64,000 nt of DNA from Sphingomonas zeae (GTDB lineage: Bacteria; Pseudomonadota; Alphaproteobacteria; Sphingomonadales; Sphingomonadaceae). A program made the translations under genes and the position numbers. The DNA lies in assembly GCF_014197135.1 (NCBI RefSeq), contig NZ_JACIFA010000006.1, positions 197,706-261,705 of the forward strand, read 5' to 3'. Below, piece by piece: positions 36,429 through 45,445 of this stretch. Numbering within the stretch: the stretch's first letter is position 1; the number at the start of each line of letters is the position of its first letter. The notes below the pieces were generated by a model. It searched no databases. It saw only the letters and a list, made by a program, of their open reading frames with translations, and was not told the DNA's origin.

Positions 36429-37025
36429 TCAGAAGCGGTAGGAGATGCCGGCCATCGCGCGGTTGCGCTTGTAGCGGTCGTTGAACGATACACGGTCGAA
36501 CTCGCCACGCAGGCCTATGTGGTCGGTCAAGGCGTATTCGACGCCGCCGCCGAACAACACGCCATGTTCGGACGAACGATCGCGGACCAGCGCTCCGGCG
36601 GTCGTCACGTCCGTGGAAATCCGCTGGAACGCCCAGCCGGCCTTGCCGAACACCATGCTGCGTTCGGTCGGCTTGAACCCGACCCGCGCAACCGCGTCGA
36701 GCGACACCCGCGGCTGGATCGCATAGCGGTTGCCGGCATTGTTCGCCGCAACCGTATGGCCGCCGCTGGCGATGCCGACTTCACCACCGACGATCACCTT
36801 GTCGGTGAGGCCGAGATTATAGCCGGCGAACCCGCGCACCGCGACGCCGCCACGATCCGCATCGTTGCGGGCGCCGACGCCCGGCGCGTTGCGAAGCTGG
36901 GCCTCGGTCGCGGCGATCGACACGCCGGCATAGGGGCCGGTGAAGCTCGACTCGCCATCCTGGGCAAGCGCAGCGACCGGAGCGATCATGGCGGCGGCGA
37001 GTGCGAGGGGAAACAGCTTGATCAC
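36429..37025 (-). CDS. Outer-membrane beta-barrel protein (Omp25/Opa-like porin family)
   Basis: A 198-residue protein with a signal peptide (MIKLFPLALAAAMIAPVAALAQ) and an eight-strand-type barrel pattern. GPYAGVSIAATEAQ, RGFAGYNLGLTDKVIVGGEVG and YALTDHIGLRGEFDRVSF are seen, ending in ISYRF with the terminal Phe typical of outer-membrane proteins. The role is structural or unknown. Upstream it carries direct repeats like those in front of the nearby RND pump, so it is probably controlled by the same response regulator. Confidence 0.82.
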   Translation of the reverse strand: MIKLFPLALAAAMIAPVAALAQDGESSFTGPYAGVSIAATEAQLRNAPGVGARNDADRGGVAVRGFAGYNLGLTDKVIVGGEVGIASGGHTVAANNAGNRYAIQPRVSLDAVARVGFKPTERSMVFGKAGWAFQRISTDVTTAGALVRDRSSEHGVLFGGGVEYALTDHIGLRGEFDRVSFNDRYKRNRAMAGISYRF

Positions 37026-37111
37026 GGAAATGTCCTCTTACGGTTGCACGGAGGCGTACTTGCCTCGTGCAAACCAGATGGACCGTAACCGTCGGGCGAA
37101 TCGCGACGCCG

Positions 37112-37128
37112 TGTGAAGAAACTGTGGA
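37112..37128 (-). promoter_or_regulatory. Candidate OmpR-type direct repeat TCCACA-N5-TTCACA
   Basis: On the minus strand, TCCACA (37128-37123) and TTCACA (37117-37112) have an 11-base period, 87 bases upstream of the barrel gene start. A near-identical pair with the same spacing occurs at 38942-38958 before the RND operon, which suggests a shared response-regulator site. Confidence 0.45.
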
Positions 37129-37140
37129 GACGGTGATTTT

Positions 37141-38187
37141 TCAGCGGCGAGGGAAGAGAATCTCGAATCGCGCGGGATCGGAGACGTAGCGGGCAGTACC
37201 GCCATGCGCCTGGGCAATGCCCCGCACCACCGCAAGCCCCAGCCCGCTGCCCTTTCGCGTCTTATCGGCGCGACGGAAGGGCTTGAAGGCTTGATCCACA
37301 AAATCGGGCGGCAAACCCGGTCCGGAATCGGCCACCGTGATCCGTACCATGTCGGCATCGAGCGCCATCGCGATACGGATCAGGCCCGGCGGTGCGTGGC
37401 GGCGCGCATTTTCGATCAGGGCCAGAAGCGCCTGCCGAACCCGCCCGGCATCGGCTTCGACAATACCGGCGTCGAGCCTGGCTTCGAGCGGGAATCCCTC
37501 TGCCAGCAGATCGGGGCGCAACAATTCGAGGAGCGCCGAAATTTCTTCGTTGAGCGCGACAGGTGCCGGGCGGCAATCCAGATGTCCGCTTTCCACCAGG
37601 CTCACCGTCCGCAGATCCTCGATCAGCCGGGCCAGCCCGTCCACCTGCGACAACAGATTGCGAAAGAGGGCCGGATCGGGTTCGAACACGCCGTCGGCAA
37701 GTCCCTGCAGTCGACCATGCAGGATCGTGACGGGGGTGCGCAGTTCGTGCGCGATCACGCTGTTCCAGCGGCTGATCTCCGACGATGCCGCTTCCAGCCG
37801 CTCGGCCATGACGTTGAAATTCTCGACCAGCCGCGACGCTTCGCCCATGTCGTACCGCGATACCCGCGCACGCGCGCTCAGATTGCCCGCGGCGATCCGG
37901 CGCGCGCCGGCCGCCACTGCGTTGAGCGGCACGACCAGCCGGCGCGCAAACCCCAGCGCGACCAGGCCCGACGCCAGTACCGCGATCGAGCAGATTGCCC
38001 CCATGGCACCCACTTCGATCCATTCCGGTCGCCACGGATCATGTTCGAGGAAATAATGGGGCTCATAGGTTATCAGCAGCCCATAGAAGATATAGGAGCC
38101 CGCCGCCGCCATCAGCACCGACGTGCTGGTGGCGAGCAGGGTCCGCCCGACGATCTGGCGACCCAGGCCTTCGCGACGGCGCCTCAT
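37141..38187 (-). CDS. Two-component sensor histidine kinase
   Basis: A 348-residue membrane sensor kinase. TM helices lie at about 17-38 and 58-82 with a short periplasmic loop between, followed by HAMP (LVVPLNAVAAGARRIAAGNL). The HisKA domain has the phospho-acceptor His147 (SVIAHELRTPVTIL). The HATPase motifs are LIENARRHAP (N box), DSGPGLPPDF (G1) and RKGSGLGLAVVRGIAQAHGG (G2). The ATG at 38187 overlaps the response-regulator stop by 4 bases. The architecture resembles BaeS/AdeS-type sensors that govern RND pumps. Confidence 0.92.
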   Translation of the reverse strand: MRRRREGLGRQIVGRTLLATSTSVLMAAAGSYIFYGLLITYEPHYFLEHDPWRPEWIEVGAMGAICSIAVLASGLVALGFARRLVVPLNAVAAGARRIAAGNLSARARVSRYDMGEASRLVENFNVMAERLEAASSEISRWNSVIAHELRTPVTILHGRLQGLADGVFEPDPALFRNLLSQVDGLARLIEDLRTVSLVESGHLDCRPAPVALNEEISALLELLRPDLLAEGFPLEARLDAGIVEADAGRVRQALLALIENARRHAPPGLIRIAMALDADMVRITVADSGPGLPPDFVDQAFKPFRRADKTRKGSGLGLAVVRGIAQAHGGTARYVSDPARFEILFPRR

Positions 38188-38873
38188 TGCGGCACCCCCA
38201 GCCGATAGCCGACGCCGCGCACGTTGACGAGCAGATCCTCCGCACCCGCCTGCCCCAGCTTGCGGCGCAAGTTGCTGACATGGCTGTCCACCGTCCGGTC
38301 CAGCGCGTCGCTGCCGGGCATGCACGCATCGACGAGTTCGGACCGGGCGAAGACCCGCAAGGGATGCCGCGCCATATGCACCAGCAGTCGAAACTCGGTG
38401 AGCGTCAGCGTGGGCGAGACCGCACCGTCCGGGCCCTCCACCGTTGCCAGATGCGATTCGAGGTCGATCGCGATGCGCCCCACGCGCAACATCTTCGATT
38501 CCGCCGCGCCGGCGCCGCGCCGCAGAACCGCGCGAACGCGGGCGACGACTTCCAGCGCGTTGAACGGCTTCACCACATAATCGTCGGCACCGATCCGCAG
38601 CGCCTGCAGCTTGTCGAGATCCTGGTCGAGCGCGGTGAGCATGATCACCGGCGTGCCGCCCCGCCGCCGCAACTCGGCCAGCACATCCCAACCGTCCAAG
38701 ATCGGCATCTGCACGTCCAGCAGCACCAGATCGGGCTTCAGCGAGAGATGCAGGTCGAGTGCGACGCGGCCGTTGGCGGCGTGCACCGTCCGAAATCCTT
38801 CCCGTTCCAGATAGGCGCGAAGGATGTCGGCGATTTCGCTTTCGTCCTCCGCAATCAAGATCAGCGCGTTCAT
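38184..38873 (-). CDS. OmpR-family response regulator
   Basis: A 229-residue response regulator. The receiver domain has the acidic pocket AEDESE, phospho-acceptor Asp53 (LLDVQMPILDGW) and the conserved Lys in DDYVVKPFNALE. The C-terminal winged helix (about 130-225) contains LTLTEFRLLVHMARHPLRVF and VDSHVSNLRRKLG. It is divergent from the RND operon beginning near 39.0 kb and is its likely regulator. Confidence 0.93.
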   Translation of the reverse strand: MNALILIAEDESEIADILRAYLEREGFRTVHAANGRVALDLHLSLKPDLVLLDVQMPILDGWDVLAELRRRGGTPVIMLTALDQDLDKLQALRIGADDYVVKPFNALEVVARVRAVLRRGAGAAESKMLRVGRIAIDLESHLATVEGPDGAVSPTLTLTEFRLLVHMARHPLRVFARSELVDACMPGSDALDRTVDSHVSNLRRKLGQAGAEDLLVNVRGVGYRLGVPQ

Positions 38874-38941
38874 CGGAATCCTCCAGCGGTCTTGCAGCTA
38901 TTAGCCTGTCGGCTGCCGGAGCCAACCCCGCCTCCTGCCGC

Positions 38942-38958
38942 TCCACACTTCCTCCACA
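38942..38958 (+). promoter_or_regulatory. Candidate OmpR-type direct repeat TCCACA-N5-TCCACA
   Basis: Two copies of TCCACA with an 11-base period lie 44 bases before the small gene at 39002 and 69 bases before the divergent response-regulator start. They match the repeat upstream of the beta-barrel gene (37112-37128). Period and half-site length fit the OmpR/PhoB family. Confidence 0.48.
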
Positions 38959-39001
38959 GTTGCTCAACCACCCGCCGGAAAAGCGGTGCGAAGACGCCCC
39001 C

Positions 39002-39124
39002 ATGGAAAACATCGCCCCCCACAAGCGCACCGATCGCCGTCTGGACTGTCAGATGGCGCTCTCCCTCGTCTTCGGCTTCGTCGCGACGACGACGGCGATC
39101 GTCGCCTTCGCGACCGTCGGTTGA
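39002..39124 (+). CDS. Possible 40-residue membrane peptide leading the RND operon
   Basis: A 40-codon frame, MENIAPHKRTDRRLDC, followed by one hydrophobic helix (MALSLVFGFVATTTAIVAF). It ends 29 bases before the adaptor start. The ribosome site is weak. Its position between the response-regulator box and the pump genes makes a small leader or pump-associated protein possible, but it could be chance. Confidence 0.38.
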   Translation: MENIAPHKRTDRRLDCQMALSLVFGFVATTTAIVAFATVG

Positions 39125-39153
39125 CGCAGCCCCTTCCCGCCAGGAGCCTATCG

Positions 39154-40266
39154 ATGCAATCCCGTATCACGCAGCTGACAACCAAACTGAAAAAGCGTCC
39201 GGCCGTCTATCTGGGCGGCGGGGCAGTCCTGCTGTCCGCCGTCGGCCTCGCGTCCGGCGTTTTTGCCAGCGAAGAGCCAGCGCCCGCCGCCGCGACGATC
39301 TATGTCACCGCAGAGCCGGTCCGCGCGGACACTTCCTCCGCAAATGGCGTCACGGGCATCGTCCAGTCGGTCACGCCGCTCCAGGCAAGCGCCGTCAATG
39401 GCGGCCGGATCGTCGCCATCAAGGCGCAGATCGGCGACCGGGTCGAGGCGGGACAGGTTCTGGCCGTGATCGACGGTCGCGCGGCTGCGCTGCGCGTGGT
39501 GCAGGCGGAAAGCGACGTCCGCCGCGCCGAAGCACTGGCTGGCGAACGCGCCACCGCCGCGAACCGCGCCGATACGCTGGTGGCAAGCGGTGCGATGGCC
39601 GAAGCAGAGCGGGACGCGGCACGCGCCGAAGCCCGATCCGCTGCAAATGCGCTCGCCGCCGCCCGCGCCGCAGCGGCGCTGGCACAGACCGACGCGGGCT
39701 TCAACGTGATCCGCGCGCCCGGTGCGGGCGTGGTCGCCAGCCGATCGGCAGAACTGGGCGGCGTCGTCACGCCGGGTCAGTTGCTTTTCGCGATCGAATC
39801 GCGCGCCGGCGGCATGATCATGGCGGCGGTGCCGGTGAAACTGGCCCCCTCCATCCGGCCCGGCATGCGGGTCCGCTATGAGGTCGATGGCATATCCGGC
39901 ACCGCGCGCGTGGTGGGTGCATCGCCCCGCATCGAAGGGGGCGGCGTCGCGCCCGTCCGGCTGACGATCGAAAGCGGCGCCCCTGCCCCCGGCTCGATCG
40001 TTCGCGTCCAGTTCAGCGGCGCCGATGCCGATGCGCAGATGGTGCGCCTCCCCATCGCCGCGATCCAGACCGACGCGCGCGGCCAGCGCTTCGTCTACCG
40101 GATCGACGCGGGCCGGGCCACGCCGACCCCCATCACCGTCCGCGCGCTGAACGGCGCCGATGCCCGCGTATCTGCCGCGCTGCGCCCCGGCACGCCCATC
40201 GTCGCTGCCGGCGGTGCCTTCCTGCGTCCCGGACAGCACGTCCAGATCGCGAAGCCCGGCGTCTGA
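39154..40266 (+). CDS. RND efflux periplasmic adaptor
   Basis: A 370-residue membrane-fusion protein anchored by an N-terminal hydrophobic segment (PAVYLGGGAVLLSAVGLASG) with no lipobox. The lipoyl half ASAVNGGRIVAIKAQIGDRVEAGQVLAVID, an Ala-rich helical hairpin (about 110-170) and the returning half FNVIRAPGAGVVASRSAELG are all present. The ATG at 39154 has an AGGAG site. It is the first clear gene of an adaptor-permease-OMF operon divergent from the two-component system. Confidence 0.9.
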   Translation: MQSRITQLTTKLKKRPAVYLGGGAVLLSAVGLASGVFASEEPAPAAATIYVTAEPVRADTSSANGVTGIVQSVTPLQASAVNGGRIVAIKAQIGDRVEAGQVLAVIDGRAAALRVVQAESDVRRAEALAGERATAANRADTLVASGAMAEAERDAARAEARSAANALAAARAAAALAQTDAGFNVIRAPGAGVVASRSAELGGVVTPGQLLFAIESRAGGMIMAAVPVKLAPSIRPGMRVRYEVDGISGTARVVGASPRIEGGGVAPVRLTIESGAPAPGSIVRVQFSGADADAQMVRLPIAAIQTDARGQRFVYRIDAGRATPTPITVRALNGADARVSAALRPGTPIVAAGGAFLRPGQHVQIAKPGV

Positions 40267-40292
40267 GCCCGGCCGCCACAGGAGATCCTTCG

Positions 40293-43200
40293 ATGCCCCT
40301 CAACCGCTCGTCCCTGACGGGTGCGGCGCTCGCGCGCCCCCGTTTCGTCCTCGTCGCCGCCATCCTGACCTGCCTGGTCGGTCTGGCGGCACTGATGAAC
40401 TTTCCCGCGACCGAAGAGCCCAGCGTCACACTGCGCACTGCCACGGTCGAAGCCTATCTTCCCGGCGAGTCCGCCGAACGGCTCGAAAAGATCCTCGCTC
40501 GCCCGATCGAGGAAGCCATTCGCGGCCAGAGCGAGGTGAAGACCGTCGATACCCAGGTCCGCCCCGGCGCGGTGCTGATCTATGTCTCGCTGCACGATAA
40601 TGTCGATCGCGAAGCCACGGCGGCCACGTGGCAGAAGCTGCGCTCGCGCCTGGCGGATGTGCAACCCCAGTTGCCGGCAGGCACCGTCGGCCCGCGACTG
40701 AACGACGATTTCGGCCGGGTTGCGGTCCGCACGATCGCGATCACCGGCGATGGCTATGACGCCGCAAAGCTCGAACTCTGGGCCAAGCATGTGCGCAACC
40801 AGTTGCAGAGCGTGTCCGGCGTCGCCGCCATCTCGCTGCACGGCGTGCGTCGCGAAATGGCCTATGTCGACCTCAATCCAGAGGCGGTGCGCGCCGCCGG
40901 CACCAGCGTGGCCGCCGTCGCCAAGGCATTGCAGGAGCGCGACCAGCTATCCGCCACCGGCCAGCTGATCCAGGGTGGCACCTCGATCGCGGTGCAGACC
41001 GGCGATCGTCCGGGCCGCGTCAGCGATCTGGCCGCTTTCCCCGTCCCGGTCGGCAACGGCGCCGTGGTGCCGCTCGGCGCGCTCGGCACGATCCGCCAGG
41101 GGCCGCAGGATCCGCCCCAGGGCGGCGCATTCTTCAACGGCAAGCCCGCCGTGGTGCTGGGCGTCTCGATGCAGAACGGCCAGAGCGTGCTCGCCTTTGC
41201 CGACGCACTCAACGCACGGCAGGACGAGATTCGCCCCACCCTGCCCGCCGGCCTGCACGCCGACAACATCACCGACCAGGCGACCGTGGTCGAAAAGGAA
41301 CTGAAGAAGGTCGGCCAGGTATTCGTCGAAACGGTCGTGATCGTGCTCGGCGTGGTGATGCTGTTCCTCGGCTGGCGCAGCGGCCTCGTCACGGGCACGA
41401 TCGTGCCGATGACGGTGCTGGGCACGGCGCTGGTGATGAACTGGATGGGGATCGAACTCCACCAGATCTCGATCGCGGCGATCATCATCGCCCTGGGCAT
41501 CTTCGTCGACAACGGCATCGTCGTGGTCGAGGATTACCAGCGCCGCATCTCCGAAGGTGAGGACGCCCCATCGGCTGCCCGCGCGGCCGGCGAGACGATG
41601 CTGATGCCGCTGCTGGTATCGTCGCTGGCGATTATCGTTGCCTTTGTCCCCCTGGTCGCCGGAGAAACCGAAACCGGCGAATATATGCGCAGCCTGGGCA
41701 TCGTCCTTGCGATCACGCTGCTGCTGTCGCTGCTGCTCGCGCTCACCATCACGCCGCTGCTGGCGATGCGCTATATCCGCGTCGACGCGCACCATGACGA
41801 GGACGCCGGGTTCCTGGGCAAGGTGAAGCGCTTCTATGGCGGGCTGGTTGGAAAGATCCTGGCACGGCCGCTGGCGATCACCGGCGGCATGGTCGGGCTG
41901 CTCGCCACAGCGCTGGTGCTGATCCAGTTCGTGCCGCAGGAACTGCTAGCGCCGTCACAGCGCAAGCAGGTGCAGATGCCGATCGAACTGGCACCGGGCG
42001 CATCGGCCGAACAGACCATGGCGACGGCAAAGCGCATCTCGACGCTGCTGAACGACCGCACGCTGTTCCCCGAAGTGACCAGCCACATCACCTATGTGGC
42101 CGATGGCGGACCGCGCTTCATCCTGGGCCTGAACCCGCCGGCGCCGACGCTGAACCGCGCCTATGCCGTGATCAACCTGACCAAGGACGCAGACCTGGGC
42201 GAAACCATCGCGCGGCTGGACCGCACGCTGAAGCCCCGCTTCCCGGAGGCACGTTTCGATACCAAGCGCTTCTTCCTGGGCGCGGCGGAAACGGGCGTGG
42301 CAGTGTTCCGCTTCATCGGACCGGACCGCGCCGTCCTGCTCGATGCCGCGCGCAAGCTGGAAACCCGCCTGGAGGAAATGAACGGCATGGCGCGGGTCCG
42401 CAGCAACATGGAACAGCCGCTGATGCGCCTGACCGTCAGCATCGATCAGGCCAAGGTCGCCGCTGCCGGCCTGTCCAACGCCGCCATCTACGGCGCGGTC
42501 AATGCGATCCAGGACGGCACGCCCGCCACCATCATCCGTGACGGCGATACCGACATCCCGGTCGTCGTCCGCGGCGACCAGGGCGACCGGGCGACGATCG
42601 AGCGGCTGGCCTCGCTGCCGGTCGGTCCGCCGGAAACCGGCGTCTCGCTGGGCTCGGTGGCGACGATCCGGATCGCCGATCAGCCTTCGCTGCTCGCCCG
42701 CCGCAACCTGTTGCCGATGGTGGAAGTGACCGCGCGCCATCACACGCTCACCTCGCAGGCCGTGGTCGACAAGGTTCGCCCCCTGCTCGACGAACTTCGG
42801 CTGCCGCCGGGGCACGTGCTGAAGCTGGGCGGCGAAATCGAGGAGAGCGAAAAGGCCAATGCCGGTCTCAACACCTATGCGCCCTTCGCACTCGTCGGCA
42901 TGCTCCTGCTGTTCCTCTGGCAGTTCGGCAGCCTGCGCAAGGCGCTGATCGTGATCGCCTCGATGCCCTTCGTGGTGATCGGCGCCACCCTGGGCCTGAC
43001 CGTCACCGGCCAGCCGCTCAGCTTCAGCGCGACGATCGGGATCCTCGCCCTGATGGGGATCATCGTGAACAACGCGGTGCTGCTGCTGGGCCGCATCGCC
43101 GAGGATCGCGAGGCAGGCATGGAGCTGTTCCCCGCCATCGCCCACGCCGCCGAGATGCGCCTGCGCCCGATCGTGATGACGAAGCTGGTGTGCATTTCCG

Positions 43201-43367
43201 GCCTCGCCCCGCTCTTCCTGTTCGGCGGCGATCTGTGGCGGCCGATGGCGGCGGCGATGATGGGCGGGCTCGCACTGGGCACGCTGATCACGCTGGTGCT
43301 GATCCCCGCCCTCTACGCGCTCGCCTTCCGCCGCAAGCAGGACGACGTGGCGATCGCCGCCGCGTAA
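40293..43367 (+). CDS. RND efflux permease
   Basis: A 1024-residue RND transporter. TM4 reads ALGIFVDNGIVVVEDYQRR, so the first proton-relay Asp is present and Asn takes the second position. This differs from AcrB-type Asp-Asp and resembles a separate RND subgroup. Both large periplasmic loops are present. TM1 (FVLVAAILTCLVGLAALMNF) is followed by EEPSVTLRTATVEAYLPGES. It is the central gene of the operon. Substrates are unknown and may not be the same as for the AcrB-type pump at 28.9-32.2 kb. Confidence 0.93.
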   Translation: MPLNRSSLTGAALARPRFVLVAAILTCLVGLAALMNFPATEEPSVTLRTATVEAYLPGESAERLEKILARPIEEAIRGQSEVKTVDTQVRPGAVLIYVSLHDNVDREATAATWQKLRSRLADVQPQLPAGTVGPRLNDDFGRVAVRTIAITGDGYDAAKLELWAKHVRNQLQSVSGVAAISLHGVRREMAYVDLNPEAVRAAGTSVAAVAKALQERDQLSATGQLIQGGTSIAVQTGDRPGRVSDLAAFPVPVGNGAVVPLGALGTIRQGPQDPPQGGAFFNGKPAVVLGVSMQNGQSVLAFADALNARQDEIRPTLPAGLHADNITDQATVVEKELKKVGQVFVETVVIVLGVVMLFLGWRSGLVTGTIVPMTVLGTALVMNWMGIELHQISIAAIIIALGIFVDNGIVVVEDYQRRISEGEDAPSAARAAGETMLMPLLVSSLAIIVAFVPLVAGETETGEYMRSLGIVLAITLLLSLLLALTITPLLAMRYIRVDAHHDEDAGFLGKVKRFYGGLVGKILARPLAITGGMVGLLATALVLIQFVPQELLAPSQRKQVQMPIELAPGASAEQTMATAKRISTLLNDRTLFPEVTSHITYVADGGPRFILGLNPPAPTLNRAYAVINLTKDADLGETIARLDRTLKPRFPEARFDTKRFFLGAAETGVAVFRFIGPDRAVLLDAARKLETRLEEMNGMARVRSNMEQPLMRLTVSIDQAKVAAAGLSNAAIYGAVNAIQDGTPATIIRDGDTDIPVVVRGDQGDRATIERLASLPVGPPETGVSLGSVATIRIADQPSLLARRNLLPMVEVTARHHTLTSQAVVDKVRPLLDELRLPPGHVLKLGGEIEESEKANAGLNTYAPFALVGMLLLFLWQFGSLRKALIVIASMPFVVIGATLGLTVTGQPLSFSATIGILALMGIIVNNAVLLLGRIAEDREAGMELFPAIAHAAEMRLRPIVMTKLVCISGLAPLFLFGGDLWRPMAAAMMGGLALGTLITLVLIPALYALAFRRKQDDVAIAAA

Positions 43368-43391
43368 CCCCAAGATCCGGAGTATCCTGAG

Positions 43392-44822
43392 ATGAACGCA
43401 ACCAAGCTGATGCTTTCCTCCGCCCTTGCGGTGCTCGTCGCCGCCTGTTCGGGGCCGCAGCTCACCCCGCCCAAGCCGCTGCCGGCCGCGCCGACGAGCT
43501 GGTCGGCGGAAACAAACGCCGATCAGGAGGCCGTGGTGCTCGACTGGTGGAAAGGGCTGAACGACCCGCAGCTCGACCGCCTTGTCGAAACCGCGCTAGC
43601 CCACAATGCCGATCTGCGCGCCGCCACCGCCAATTGGGAGGCGAGCCGGGCGCTGGTGCGCGAGGCACGGGCCGCGCGCCTCCCGATCGGGACGGTGGAT
43701 GCCGGCCTGCAACGCACCCGCACCGCCGGTGCCGCGCTACAGCTCGACACGCTCGGCGGCCCCTCCGTCCTGCCCAGCCAGACGCTGATCGATGCGGGAA
43801 CCTCCTTTTCCTGGGAAATCGACCTGTTCGGCCGAGTCAGCGGAGCAGTCCGCGAAACCCGCGCCGAGGCGGAGCGCAGCCTGTGGGCGCGACGCGGCAC
43901 GGAGGCGGCGATTGCCGCTGCAGTGGTCCGCGCCTGGTCCGATCTGGCCGACGCCAATCTTCAGCTGGCGCTGCTCGACGAGCGACAGCCCCTGCTCACC
44001 AACGTGGTCGCCGGACTGGAACAGGCGCTCGCGGCCGGCGGTGTCCGACGCGACAAGGTGGAGGAAACCCGGCTGGTGCTGGCCGATGCCGAACAGCAGC
44101 GGCCACAGCTGGAAGCGGCACGCCGCAACGCCATCCGGCGGCTGTCGACATTGACCGGGGTTCCCGCACCCGAAGGCGTCCGCAGCATGGCCGGGCTCAC
44201 CCCCGCCACGCTGCCGGTCCCCGCCTATGTCCGCGCCGGACGCCCCGAAGACCTGTTGCGACTGCGCCCCGATGTTGCGGCGGCCGAGCAGGATCTGCTC
44301 AAGGCGACCGCCCGTATCCAGGTGACCCGGGCCGACCTCTATCCCCGCCTCAGCCTCGGCGGCTCGGTCGGCGTGACGGCGGCACCGGGGGACGTGACCG
44401 ACACCGGCGCGCTGCGGTTCGGCGTGGGGCCTGTGCTCAGCTGGGGTGTCTTCGATATGGGCCGAATCCGGGCCCGCATCCGCGCGGCCGGTTCGCAGGC
44501 AGAGGCCGCCGGCGCTGCCTGGGAGTCCGCCTTTCTGAAGGCGCTGGAGGAAACCGATGCCGCCCTCGATACGCTCGCCGCGCTGCGTCGTGTCGCCACG
44601 ACGGCCGACCAGGCGGCAGCCACCGCCGCGACGCTGGCCGATCTGTCCGAAACCCGCCAGCGTGCCGGGCAGGACAGCCGCATCGCGGCCGCGCTCGCCC
44701 GCGAACAGGCACTGCGCACCCAAAGCCAGCAGGTTCGCGCCACCAGCGCGATGCGTTCGGCCTGGATCGACGTGCAGGTGGCGCTGGGCGCCGGCTGGCG
44801 CGATCAGGGGGTGCAGCGCTGA
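43392..44822 (+). CDS. RND efflux outer-membrane factor (NodT type)
   Basis: A 476-residue outer-membrane channel lipoprotein. The lipobox is LAVLVAAC. Hallmarks are VLDWWKGLNDPQLDRLVETAL, FSWEIDLFGRVSGAVRETRAE and RPDVAAAEQDLLKATARIQ in the two OEP repeats. It is the last gene of the second RND operon, followed by a strong hairpin. Confidence 0.92.
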   Translation: MNATKLMLSSALAVLVAACSGPQLTPPKPLPAAPTSWSAETNADQEAVVLDWWKGLNDPQLDRLVETALAHNADLRAATANWEASRALVREARAARLPIGTVDAGLQRTRTAGAALQLDTLGGPSVLPSQTLIDAGTSFSWEIDLFGRVSGAVRETRAEAERSLWARRGTEAAIAAAVVRAWSDLADANLQLALLDERQPLLTNVVAGLEQALAAGGVRRDKVEETRLVLADAEQQRPQLEAARRNAIRRLSTLTGVPAPEGVRSMAGLTPATLPVPAYVRAGRPEDLLRLRPDVAAAEQDLLKATARIQVTRADLYPRLSLGGSVGVTAAPGDVTDTGALRFGVGPVLSWGVFDMGRIRARIRAAGSQAEAAGAAWESAFLKALEETDAALDTLAALRRVATTADQAAATAATLADLSETRQRAGQDSRIAAALAREQALRTQSQQVRATSAMRSAWIDVQVALGAGWRDQGVQR

Positions 44823-44834
44823 GCGGTACGACAT

Positions 44835-44866
44835 GCACCAGGCGGAGGAGATGCCTCCCCTGGTGC
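44835..44866. terminator. Bidirectional terminator hairpin between convergent genes
   Basis: GCACCAGG-C-GGAGG and CCTCC-CCTGGTGC pair over 13 bp with a single bulged base and a 5-base loop. The hairpin lies between the ends of the outer-membrane-factor gene and the convergent DUF3237 gene. The T-tract is poor, but symmetry and position support termination. Confidence 0.68.
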
Positions 44867-44874
44867 CCCGCGCG

Positions 44875-45441
44875 TCACATCTCGTACACGCGGATCAGCA
44901 CCAGGGGACGCGCCGGGCGAAGGCTCGTGAGGGTGCCCACGAAGATGCGACGGTTCAGCCAGCCATGCGGGCCCTGGGGTGCGGCGATGCGAACAACCGA
45001 ACGCGCATAGCGCGGCTGTCCCGGCGGAACCATATTGTCGATCATCACCTGATTATGCACCGTCAGCAGGGTGCCGTCGTCGCCGCGCAGTTCATACAAG
45101 GCATCGAGTTCGCGGATTCCGTCGCCGCGCAGGCGCTGCCGATCGGCGCCGCCGGGTAGCACGATACCGCGCAGGGAGCGCGCCTGAAAACTGCCGCCCA
45201 CGATCGGGACGATGCGGCGTGCGCCGTCGGGGCCCTCCCCCACCTCCATGGCGTCGCCGACGCGGGCGAGGATGCTGATCGCCCATCGTCCCGCCGGCGC
45301 GGGTTCCGGGTGGGTGGCGACGATCGCCTCGACGGACGCGTCATCCTGTGCCGCCAGCGCGGGGACGGCAAGGTTTGTGCCCAGCGCCCCCGCGAGCAGC
45401 GCCCGCCGTCCTATCGCCGCCCCGTCCGCCACCCTGTCCAT
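44875..45441 (-). CDS. DUF3237 family protein with Tat-like signal
   Basis: A 188-residue protein. The leader IGRRALLAGALGTNLAVPALA resembles a twin-arginine-type signal but lacks the full consensus. The mature domain matches DUF3237 in ARVGDAMEVGEGPDGARRIV, IVGGSFQARSLRGIVLPGGA, LYELRGDDGTLLTVHNQV and the ending RPLVLIRVYEM. The function of the family is unknown. It starts 5 bases after the TonB-receptor fragment stop, so the two were probably one operon. Confidence 0.82.
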   Translation of the reverse strand: MDRVADGAAIGRRALLAGALGTNLAVPALAAQDDASVEAIVATHPEPAPAGRWAISILARVGDAMEVGEGPDGARRIVPIVGGSFQARSLRGIVLPGGADRQRLRGDGIRELDALYELRGDDGTLLTVHNQVMIDNMVPPGQPRYARSVVRIAAPQGPHGWLNRRIFVGTLTSLRPARPLVLIRVYEM

Positions 45442-45445
45442 CGCC

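Noticed and set aside
38188-39030. Possible extension of the histidine kinase frame upstream through the response regulator
   Set aside because: The frame is open, but the real kinase begins at 38187 with an ATGA overlap, and the upstream part is a shadow of the response regulator in another frame.
43547-45010. Long plus-strand frame overlapping the second outer-membrane-factor gene
   Set aside because: Very Arg/Gly-rich and out of phase with a clear OMF frame, and it runs across a terminator hairpin.
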